Below are positions 1 through 7,690 of a stretch of 13,506 nt of DNA, one piece after another; position 1 is the stretch's first letter, and every line of letters starts with the position of its first letter. A program made the translations under genes and the position numbers. Source of the DNA: Larix sibirica (lineage: Eukaryota; Streptophyta; Pinopsida; Pinales; Pinaceae); contig NWUY0300028706.1 in assembly GCA_004151065.3 (NCBI GenBank), positions 1-13,506 of the forward strand, in the 5' to 3' direction. The notes below the pieces were generated by a model, which made no database searches, was not told the DNA's origin, and worked only from the letters and a program-made list of their open reading frames with translations.

Positions 1-592
1 CACTTGTGAAAATTTATGGATTTTCAAGCTGTGTAAGAGCCCTGTGAGTTGTATTAGTTTTTCTTGAGCACACTTGTAAGAATTTTATGTATTAGAGACT
101 CTCTGAGAAGTCTGAGAGTAAAGTACCTTCAATTGCTGCTCATTATTATTAATTTTTGTTTGTTTATGTTATTATAATCAGCCCTAATCCATACTGTTCA
201 TAATAAGAGGAATTCGAAATATGTAGAGGTTGTTTGTGCTCAATTTCTTCTAGACTAGTTCTTAGACCATTTTATTTTACTAGTTTTGCAGTACGTGTAA
301 TTAATTCTTCTCTGAATGTTCATTTTCGGTTTTATTAGTCATAGTAGATTCTCAAGACCATGTTGAAGACCCTCCAATCCTATCCATGAGAGTTACTATA
401 CCTCTCAACTTGTTTGGGAGAGCCTGGAAAACAACTAGATAAGCAGTCGAATCTAGCGCCCTTCCTTCTTTTTCCTCCAAACTCAGCAAAAACCTCCCAA
501 ACTCTCAGAAACTCTTGTCCATCATAAAATTAGGGGGTTAATGTCTGATATCCACCCTTTGGTTACTTTTAGGTGTAAGTGAATGAGTTTAG
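1..592. other. Non-coding stretch, no gene recognised
   Basis: No long open frame or recognisable protein appears on either strand. Two loosely related segments begin CACTTGTGAAAATT (position 1) and CACTTGTAAGAATT (about 71). A short inverted repeat, ACTCTC (98-103) with GAGAGT (114-119), lies just after them. The texture could be an old LTR or retrotransposon leader, but no LTR boundary, primer-binding site or polypurine tract can be placed. Confidence 0.4.
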
Positions 593-805
593 TATGCATA
601 TGCTAGTGTTCCCAGGAAGCCCCGGAGTAGACTTCAGCAGAAACTGTTGTTGAAATGTAAATGGCCCCAGTACCTTGTGCATAGGACTCTGAAGATGGCC
701 CTGAATCTAATATCTTTGCTACTGCACATTTCCCCAACAAATTTTGCAGATCCACCAGAGTTCAAATATCAATCTCTGGGTGGGATTAACAATGACCAAT
801 ACTAG
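593..805 (+). pseudogene. Unrecognised open frame, possible relic coding fragment
   Basis: This frame is open for 70 codons between a TAG at 590-592 and a TAG at 803-805, and it has no upstream ATG. The translation starts with a basic stretch (RKPRSRLQQKLLLKCK) and continues through a hydrophobic segment (MALNLISLLLH) to a more polar tail. I do not recognise the family. It could be a fragment of a retroelement polyprotein or chance openness, and no domain can be named. It is listed because it is longer than expected for its surroundings and sits just upstream of another relic frame at 1051-1419. Confidence 0.2.
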
Positions 806-1050
806 TTTTTTTCTTAACTAGTTTCGATCTGTTTTCTTTTATGTTTTAAATTTTGAATTTGAGATAATATCTTCTATAATCAGATAAGGGGTATTACACT
901 CGAAAGAAAATTAAATATACATAGGTCTTGGATTATGAGAATACAACCTTCTAGTGCAGGTTATGTCATCTTTTAGGATATTTCCAAGCTGCTTGTTCCC
1001 ACGCTCAAGCTCTTCCTTAAAAAAAAAGGAAAGAAATCAAAACCAAGTGA

Positions 1051-1419
1051 TGGATTTTTTTGGAGAAACCAGGTTTAGATACCGAACTTGATCAAAATGA
1101 GGTAAATAAAGATCTGCAAGTCCCAATTGGGGAATCCACACCTTTCCCTGGGGATAAAGTAGACTAAATGGATATAGGACTTTCCACCTCGAAGGAGGTT
1201 GTGATAGCCGATGCTCTCCTAGGTGGAACCAAATGACATCATGAAACTGATACCTCCGATTTAGATAAAGAATCAGTTCCTTCAATAGATTCTACTCTCC
1301 CACCTTCCAATTCACAATTAGTTGCTATGCCTACTACTTCAAAAGGGTGTCAAGAAGTTAAAAAGAAGAAAATGAAAAAGGGAAAGATTGAAGATTATTT
1401 TATAAAGAGTAAGAAATGA
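1051..1419 (+). pseudogene. Decayed C-terminal coding tail, Ser/Asp-rich then Lys-rich
   Basis: A single + strand frame reads as low-complexity but protein-like sequence, interrupted only by TAA at 1165-1167 and TGA at 1234-1236, and ends at TGA 1417-1419. Another in-frame TGA (1048-1050) lies just upstream. The last uninterrupted segment (1237-1419, 60 codons) begins HHETDTSDLDKESVPS, passes through a Ser/Pro-rich linker, and ends in a strongly basic tail with KKKKMKKGKIEDYF near the C-terminus. Such an acidic/Ser-rich region followed by a Lys-rich end suits the C-terminus of a nuclear protein or a LINE ORF1, but I do not recognise a family. IEDYF resembles the hydrophobic half of a PCNA-binding box without its Gln. 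The fragment is a relic: no start, two internal stops, no neighbouring coding block in the same frame. Confidence 0.4.
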
Positions 1420-2570
1420 ATTGTACATTATTAATGTAATTTTATTTTCACAGGTGTAGTTGCACCTGTACTCATGTAAGTGCAATATGTACATGTACTT
1501 GCTTTTATGTGTATTGTGTCTTGAGCATTTGAAGAATGTGATTTTCATTTTATAATGAAATAGAAATTGCAATTTCTTTTCTTGGAAAAAGAGACAAAAC
1601 AACATGGAGTAAAATGCAAAATAATAAAAAACATAATGCCAAAAAGCTCTAGATAATAAAATGCGATCAAATGAATGTGGTTAGATAAGAATAGAATACA
1701 TAAATAAAATGCCCACAAATATACAAAAATAACATGTGAATAAAATGAACATTTATAGTCATAGGCAAATAGATCATGAACTCATATTTTGAAAGGAAAT
1801 TATATAATGAGAAATATTATCAAATTCACTTCTAAATTTCTAATTAGTTGCATTTAAACCAATTTTGTGACATCTTTATCAAATGCTTGCTCTCTTCATG
1901 AATGAATTGTTAATTGTTGACACAACATTGTACCTTGAAGAATCTAATTTACCATATGTACTTGAAATGAGGGAAAGTATCCAATAAATTTCCCCCCAAA
2001 AAAATCATTACATGAAACGTCCATACTTATATATAAATAATTAATTTTAACATATTATTTTTAATACAAAACATTGACATATATACACAACTTATATAAA
2101 AATGTTTTTAACATTAACATATGTATACAACTTTCTTTTTTTTTAAACTAGGGGAATTGACAATGAAATTGGGTTGGTACTCACATGACATTGTGTCAAA
2201 AAATCCAATCACGCTATCACTATATCCCTAAAAACAACTACAATATATATATACAAATTATATATATATATATATTAAACATATATTTTATGATTATTTT
2301 TAATAATTAATAAATCCAAAATTAAAATAAATCTATTGTTAAATTAAAATTATATACATTCATATTCCCTAAAAGAATAAATAATGAACTTACTAATAAA
2401 AAAATTCATATGCCGAAAACATTTTAATGATTTAATTATAATCCCAAATATATTCAGTCAATTCTTTGATGCAATCTCTTTGTATACCTACAACCTAATC
2501 ATCCAAAGCTTTCCCGGGTAAGATTCAATGCTTTTGATGCATATAATTTCTATGTATGGTTACACTCTAA
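1420..2570. other. AT-rich intergenic DNA, no gene
   Basis: This stretch is dominated by A/T runs and short TATATA tracts, with no open frame having protein-like composition. The only distinct feature is the AT microsatellite near 2243-2276. A minus-strand open frame at 1339-1605 is Phe/Leu/His-rich in the way expected of translated AT-rich DNA and is not accepted as a gene. Confidence 0.6.
2243..2276. repeat. AT dinucleotide microsatellite
   Basis: Two blocks of alternating TA are separated by a short ACAAAT interruption. The second block (about 2259-2275) is pure TA. Such tracts are length-variable and may differ between individuals or be mis-sized in assembly. Confidence 0.85.
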
Positions 2571-2597
2571 TTGGTATTGTTTTTAATTATTACTTCT

Positions 2598-2603
2598 CAC
2601 GTG
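2598..2603. promoter_or_regulatory. G-box / ABRE-like motif, copy 1
   Basis: CACGTG is embedded in TCTCACGTGTCAT and so includes ACGTGTC, the core of plant abscisic-acid response elements bound by bZIP factors. The match is exact, but no gene begins nearby (nothing credible between here and 9081), so a regulatory role is unsupported. It may be chance. Confidence 0.25.
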
Positions 2604-2682
2604 TCATATATTTGTAAAAGTATCTTTCTAGTTGGTTGTGGAATTGACATTATTGTTGGTATTGTTTTTAATTATTACTTCT

Positions 2683-2688
2683 CACGTG
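2683..2688. promoter_or_regulatory. G-box / ABRE-like motif, copy 2
   Basis: This is the second CACGTG, exactly 85 bp after the first and identical in flanking sequence because it lies in the tandem duplicate. Paired ABRE-type sites are functionally meaningful in real plant promoters, but here the pairing follows from the duplication and no downstream transcript is evident. Confidence 0.25.
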
Positions 2689-2740
2689 TCATATATTTGT
2701 AAAAGTATCTTTCTAGTTAGTTGTGGAATTGACATTATTG

Positions 2741-3040
2741 TTTCATATGTTCTCGGGTGAGGATCGATGTCGCATGGGTCACAATGTTTGATGAACTTAA
2801 TTTTTTTAATTTTTTAATTTTTTCTTTAAGAAAAAAAATATTTTTAGTTGGTTTTTTTTTCAGTGGAAAAATCATTTTCTTGTTATTAAGAAGAAATCAA
2901 GAAAAATTAGTATATACCCAAAATCTCAACAAACTTCTTACAACCATAAAATGTTTATTATAATGATAAAGATAATTTGTTTTATTTTAGAAATAAGAAT
3001 TATCATATAATATTTGAAAAAAATAAAAATAATTTAATAC
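2741..3040. other. T/A-rich low-complexity spacer
   Basis: Long T runs, then A runs, fill 2797-2862. The rest is AT-rich sequence leading into the satellite array. A 68-codon + frame at 2757-2963 consists largely of Phe, Leu, Ile and Lys, as expected when T/A runs are translated, and has no domain. Near 2755 the words CTCGGGTGAGGATCGATG resemble CCCGGGTAAGATTCAATG near 2514, perhaps a trace of an older duplication around the 85-bp pair. Confidence 0.5.
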
Positions 3041-3230
3041 TTTTACTTAGTAATAATTTATTAATATAAGTACTTAACAATAGTGCATTAAGAATTGAGA
3101 ATATTAATTATAAGAAAAAAACAAATAAAGATAAAGAATAAGAATATTGGACACTTACACACCCACGGATAAATCCTAAAATTTGGAGAAAGATATCTCC
3201 ATGTAATATTACTCAAATGAGAGTAATATA

Positions 3231-3368
3231 TTTAATTCTTGATAGATTTGATTATTATAAATGATGGGGGATTTTAATACAACTTCCATAACACTTTTCT
3301 TTAATTCTTGATAGATTTGATTATTATAAATGATGGGGATTTTAATACAACTTTCATAACACTTTTTC
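3231..3368. repeat. 69-bp duplication inside the first satellite unit
   Basis: 3231-3299 and 3300-3368 both run from TTTAATTCTTGATAGATTTG through AATGATGGGG and AATACAACTT to ACACTTTT. Differences are few: one G fewer in the GGGG run, C/T in the CTTCC word, and one extra T. This explains why the first unit-to-unit interval is 350 instead of about 281 bp. It is younger than the array itself. Confidence 0.9.
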
Positions 3369-3845
3369 TTTGACCGAGTGATAATTCATTAATATGGGAA
3401 CGTAACAAATCTCAACTAACTTAGTGATGGGGCATTAAGAATTGAGAATAATAATTATAAAAGAATACCAACAAAGATAAAGGCTGGTACTTACACACCA
3501 AAGGGTTTGATTGCACAAATAAATCCTAAAATTTGGAGAAAGATATCTCCATGTAAAATTACTCAAATGGGAGTAAAATGTTTAATTCCTAATAGATTGG
3601 ATTATTATAGATGATGATGGGGATTCTAATACAACTTACACAACACATTTTTTTAACTTAGTGATAATTCATTAATATGAGTACTTAACAAATCTGAACT
3701 AACTTAGTGATGGGAATTAAGAATTGAGAACACAAATAAATGATAAGGAGTGCAAGATAAAGGATAAGGACTGTGGGTACTTACACACCTAAGTGTTTGA
3801 TTGCATAGATAAATCCTAAAAATTGGAGAAAGATATTACCATGTA

Positions 3846-3869
3846 ATATTACTCAAATGAGAGTAATAT
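3846..3869. repeat. Representative hairpin B of the satellite unit
   Basis: ATATTACTC (3846-3854) and GAGTAATAT (3861-3869) are perfect reverse complements around a 6-base loop. The same 9-bp perfect arms occur in the units anchored at 3211, 3851, 4596, 5573, 5869 and 6161. The units at 4125, 6462 and 6753 have one weakened pair, 3561 two, and the shortened copies lack one or both arms. A smaller hairpin, TGGAGA/TCTCCA around 6 bases, lies 4 bases upstream in several units (such as those anchored at 3211, 3561, 4596 and 5573), but not in this one, where TCTCC has become TTACC. Confidence 0.8.
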
Positions 3870-4389
3870 GCTGAATTCTTAAAATATTGGATTATTGTAA
3901 ATGATGAGGGGGAGTTTAATACAACTTCCATAACACATTTTCTTTGACTTAGTGATAATTCATTAATATGAGTACCTAACAACTCTAAACTAACTTAGTT
4001 ATGGGGCGTTATAATTGAGAATAATAAGTATAAGAGAAATACCAATAAAAATAAACGATATATCCATAAAGTTTTGATTTCAATAAATCCTAAATTTTGG
4101 AGAAAGATATATCAATGTAATATTACTCAAATGAGGGTAATATGTTTAATTCCTAATAGATTGGATTATTATAAATCATGAAGGGGATTTTAATACAACT
4201 TCCATAACACATTTTCTTTGACTTAGTGATAATTCATTAATATGAGTACCTAACAACTCTCAACTAAGTTAGTGATGGGGCATTAAGAATTGAGAATAAT
4301 AATTATAAGATAAATACAAAAAAAGATCAAGAATAAGGAGTATGGGTACTTACACATGTAAGGATTTGATTGCATGGATAAATTCTAAA

Positions 4390-4450
4390 ATTTGGAGAAA
4401 GATATCTCCATGTAATTTTTTTTTACAAGAACAATTAGAGATTTTGTGTG
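4390..4450. repeat. Deleted satellite unit
   Basis: A unit begins normally with AATTTGGAGAAAGATATCTCCATGTAAT. It then runs into a T tract and an unrelated AAGAACAATTAGAGATTTTG before resuming the unit pattern at GTCATTAACAATTGTGAATAAT. The next anchor comes 176 bp on instead of about 291, so roughly 115 bp including hairpin B and the CAACTAACTTAG motif were lost, with about 35 bp of filler in place. Confidence 0.75.
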
Positions 4451-4892
4451 GTCATTAACAATTGTGAATAATAATTTTAAGAGAAATACCAACAAAGATA
4501 AAGGATAAGGACTTTGGGTACTTACACCTAAAGTTAAAGTTTTGATTAGACACATAAATCCTAAAATTTGGAGAAAGATATCTCCATGTAATATTACTCA
4601 AATAAGAGTAATATATTTAATTCCTAACATATTGGATTATTATAAATCATGAGAGGTATTTTAATACAACTTCCATAACACATTTTCTTTGACTTAGTAA
4701 TTGATAATTCATTAATATGAGTACCTAACAACTCTCAAGTAACTCAATGATGGGGACTATTGATTGAATTATAAGAGAAATGCAAACAAAAATAAAGGAT
4801 AAGGACTATGGCTACTTACACACCAAAGAGTTTGGTTACACAGATAAATTATAAAATTTGGAGAAATATATCTATTACTCAAATGAGAGTAT

Positions 4893-5068
4893 TATGTTTA
4901 AGTAGTAGTCTATTTATTTTATGTTTTGGACAAATAACCGCATGGCATCCACATTATCTGATCCTAAGATATTTTACATATTTTCAACTAGACTCCGAAC
5001 AAAACAAGATGGAAAATATACTTGGAAATGTTGAAAACGTAGAATATTTAGACTACACCATATGTTTT
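4893..5068. mobile_element. 160-bp MITE-like insertion with TIRs and 8-bp target duplication
   Basis: The satellite consensus is interrupted after TATGTTTA (4893-4900) and resumes at TATGTTTT (5061-5068). Other units read TATGTTTAATTCC with a single copy here, so this is an 8-bp target-site duplication with one mismatch. The intervening 4901-5060 has inverted termini: the left end reads AGTAGTAGTCTATTTATTTT, and the reverse complement of the right end reads TGGTGTAGTCTAAATATTCT. Aligned without gaps, about 24 of the outer 35 positions match, including an uninterrupted GTAGTCTA. Short, non-coding, TIR-bounded elements with 8-bp duplications fit a non-autonomous hAT-type MITE. The terminal bases are not classic hAT ends, so a Mutator-like or other origin is possible. 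Confidence 0.75.
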
Positions 5069-6904
5069 ATTATTGGTAGGTTAGATTATTATAAATGATG
5101 AGGGGTATTTTAATACAACTTCCATAGCACATTTTTTGACTTAGTGATAATTCATTAATATGAGTACCTATCAACTCTCAACTAACTTAGTGATGGGAAA
5201 TTAAGAATTGAGAATAATAATTATAAGAGAAATACCAATAGAGCTAAAGGATAAGGAATGCGGGAACTTACACACCTAACACTCAAATGAGAGTAATATC
5301 TTTAATTCCCAATTGACCGGATTATTATAAATAATGAGGGGCATTTTAATACAACTTCCACAACATGTTTTCTTTGACTTAGTTATAATTCATTAATACG
5401 AGTACCTAACAACTCTCAACTTACTTAGTGACATGGTCGTGATAATTGAGAATAATAATTATAATAAAATACCAACATAAATAAAGGATAAGGATCTTGG
5501 GTACTTAGAGCTAAGGGTTTGATTTCATGAAGAAATTCTAAAATTTGGAGAAATATATCTCCATGTAATATTACTCTAATGAGAGTAATATGTTTAATTC
5601 CTAATAGTTTGGATTATTATAAATGATGAGGGTGATTTTATTACAACTTCCACAACACATTTTATTTGACTTAATGATAATTCATTAATATGAGTAGCTA
5701 AAAAATCTCAACTAACTTAGTAATGAGGCATTAAGAATTGAGAATAATAATTATAAGAGAAGTACAAACATAGATAAAGTATAAGGAATGTGGGTACTTA
5801 CATACCTAAGGGTTTGATTGCACAGATAAATCCCTAAAAAATGGAGAAAGATATATCCATGTAATATTACTCAAATGAGAGTAATATGTTTAATTCCTAA
5901 TAGATTGGATTATTATAGCGAATGAGGGGGATTTTAATACAAATTACACAACACATTTTCTTTAACTTAATGATAATTCATTAATATGAGTACCTAACAA
6001 CTCTCAACTAACTTAGTGATGACGCAGTGACAATTGAGAATAATAATTATAAAAAATACCAAAAAAATAAATGATAAGAATCGTGGGTACTTACAACTAA
6101 GGGTTTGATTTCACAGAGAAATTCTAAAATTTGGAAAAAGATCTATCTCCATGTAATATTACTCAAATGAGAGTAATATGTTTAATTCCTAATATACTGA
6201 ATTGATATAAATGAAGAGGGGATTTTATTACAACTAAGTTCTATAACACATTATCTTTGACTTAGTGATAATTCATTAATATGAGTACATAATAAATCTC
6301 AACTAACTTACATATTGGGCATTAAGAGTTGAGAATAATATTTAGAAGAGAAGTACAAACAAAGATAATTAAGGATAAGGAATGTGGGTACTTACACACC
6401 TAAGGGTTTGATTGCACAAATCAATCCTAAAATTTGGAGAAAGATATTTCCATGTGATATTACTCAAATGGGAGTAAAATGTTTAATTCCTATAGATTGG
6501 ATTATTATAAATGATGAAGGGAGATTTAATAGAAATTCCATAACACATTTTTTGACTTAGTGACAATTCATTAATAGGAGTACTTAATATATCTCAACTA
6601 ACTTAGTGATGGGCCATTAAGAATTGAGAATAAAAATTATAAGAGAACTACCAAGAAATATAAAGGATAAGGATTGTGGTTACTTAAACACCTAATGGTT
6701 TGATTGCAGGGATAAATCCTAAAATTTGGAGAACGATATATCCATGCAATATTACTCAAATGAAAGTAATATGTTTACTTCCTAATATATTGGATTATTA
6801 TAAATTATGAGGTGGATTTTAATACAACTTCCATAACAGATTTTCTTTGACTTAGTGATAATTCATTAATATGAGTACCTAACAACTCTCAACTAACTTA
6901 GTGG

Positions 6905-7404
6905 CGTGGAATCGATAAGATTATCATGTTGTATTTTATTACCAAGGTGTACCAAATTAATGTATTTTATTCCTTTAGAGATAACTTCAATGTGAACTAT
7001 TCCAATACAATAATCAAGTAATGGGATAAGCATGATAAATGGAAACTATATCAAACCCTGTAATTTGTAATAATGACTTGATAAGATCCACATTTTCCCA
7101 CTATGCCACACATGCATCAATGAGCCATACACATATAAAGTTTTACTTTGGGTCAATAGAGTCATAAATTAGAGGTTTACCGCATGTTTTGTACATGTAA
7201 AATAAGTTGACTAATAAGGGTGGTAGGTGTTGTGCAGGAATGTACCCTATCGTGGAGAAAATGACACTATCAACTTACATGGGGTGGTAGATAGATACAT
7301 TCTACTTTACACTAATTACTATGAATGAAATGAGATTAGGATTCTGAAATCAGTACCTTGTTACTGACATATGGTCCTAACTTTCGCCCAATCTCCACAA
7401 TAAT
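6905..7404. other. Unique-looking sequence after the array, no gene recognised
   Basis: At 6905 the satellite pattern stops abruptly and less AT-rich sequence begins. No open frame longer than a few dozen codons has protein-like composition on either strand. If the candidate LTR retroelement 3' end at 7405-7690 is real, this stretch could be decayed internal sequence of that element, but no reverse transcriptase, integrase or RNase H motif can be read in it. Confidence 0.4.
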
Positions 7405-7477
7405 GTACTTGCAAAATAATTNATGATGCCAACAAATATAGCTTTGAGGACAAAGCTCCCTTTAAAGGGGGTGGCAA
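7405..7477 (+). pseudogene. Possible gypsy polyprotein tail and polypurine tract
   Basis: One + frame reads DANKYSFEDKAPFKGGGNVT across about 7425-7484. This resembles the EDK..FKGGGNV endings I associate with plant Ty3/gypsy polyproteins just before the 3' LTR. The DNA encoding KGGGN is itself a purine-rich tract, AAAGGGGGTGG (7464-7474), which in such elements serves as the primer for plus-strand DNA synthesis. The frame is stopped a few codons upstream, an N lies at 7422, and no integrase is readable further up, so at most a tail survives. Confidence 0.35.
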
Positions 7478-7690
7478 TGTAACGAATATCAAATAATAAA
7501 TACAAGTAATAATTAATAATAGTTAATAATAATAAATAAGTATTAATTAGAAGTTGCAACTCCTCAAGTTAAGCCCAAGCAATATTTAAGCGAGCCAGTT
7601 CATTGTATATTCATCATCTATCATACATATTATTCTTTTATTACCACATCATGGAAGTTGGTTTCACTTCTTAACTCCCCAATCGGACAC
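7478..7690 (+). mobile_element. Possible start of an LTR (3' LTR remnant)
   Basis: Immediately after the purine tract the sequence begins TGTAACGAATATC, consistent with the TG that opens plant LTRs. About 105 bp further on is a TATA-like TATTTAA (7583-7589) followed by GCGAGCCAGTTCATTGTATATTC, the arrangement of an LTR promoter and leader. The right-hand CA end cannot be fixed and no second LTR copy lies in the window, so the end given is arbitrary. No tRNA primer-binding site is seen downstream, which fits a 3' rather than a 5' LTR. Confidence 0.3.

Larger units (their letters stand above)
2571..2740. repeat. 85-bp tandem duplication, two copies
   Basis: Copy 1 is 2571-2655 and copy 2 is 2656-2740. 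Both begin TTGGTATTGTTTTTAATT and end GACATTATTG, and they abut without spacer. Reading them side by side I find one difference: CTAGTTGGTTG in copy 1 against CTAGTTAGTTG in copy 2, a G/A transition. Near identity against heavily diverged surroundings indicates a recent duplication, or an assembly error that doubled one copy. Each copy carries one CACGTG core. Confidence 0.95.
3041..6904. repeat. Satellite-like tandem array, about 13 units of ~291 bp
   Basis: The block around ACTCAAATGAGAGTAATAT recurs with its A at 3211, 3561, 3851, 4125, 4596, 4877, 5281, 5573, 5869, 6161, 6462 and 6753, plus a copy near 4390 that lost this block. Undisturbed intervals are 274-301 bp, most about 291. A typical unit reads: GTGATAATTCATTAATATGAG, then CAACTCTCAACTAACTTAG, GAATTGAGAATAATAATTA, GGGTACTTACACACC, AAATCCTAAAATTTGGAGAA, the ACTCAAATGAGAG block, GGATTATTATAAATGATGAG, and CAACTTCCATAACACATTTT. 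The first unit is shortened at its start and the last ends inside the CAACTAACTTAGTG motif at 6904. Copies are well diverged, so the array is old. No open frame persists between units, so it is non-coding satellite DNA or the tandem 3' region of a retroelement. The strand is arbitrary. Confidence 0.95.

Noticed and set aside
1037-1285. An 82-codon minus strand open frame
   Set aside because: It lies opposite the relic frame ending at 1419, whose composition and persistence across stops are more protein-like. I saw no recognisable domain on the minus strand.
1339-1605. An 88-codon minus strand open frame
   Set aside because: It is Phe/Leu/His/Tyr-rich in the manner of translated AT-rich DNA, overlaps the end of a + strand relic, and has no motif.
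2757-2963. A 68-codon + strand open frame with hydrophobic runs
   Set aside because: It is mostly poly-T and poly-A translated as Phe, Leu and Lys. The hydrophobicity is a composition effect rather than a membrane protein.
4808-5098. A 96-codon + strand open frame
   Set aside because: It starts inside satellite sequence, crosses the MITE-like insertion and ends in satellite again. Homologous units have no such frame, so it is a chance product of the insertion.
3206-6780. Integrated geminivirus-type origin, because of TAATATTAC
   Set aside because: The motif is in a stem arm, not a loop. The stem is AT-rich, no replication-protein coding sequence or iterated binding sites are seen, and AT-rich DNA yields this word by chance.
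3041-6904. CRISPR-like regular spacing
   Set aside because: The whole 291-bp unit repeats with no unique spacers, and the genome is clearly a plant's.
7377-7559. A 60-codon minus strand open frame
   Set aside because: It contains the ambiguous base, is Leu/Ile/Tyr-rich from AT DNA, and runs opposite the candidate retroelement tail.
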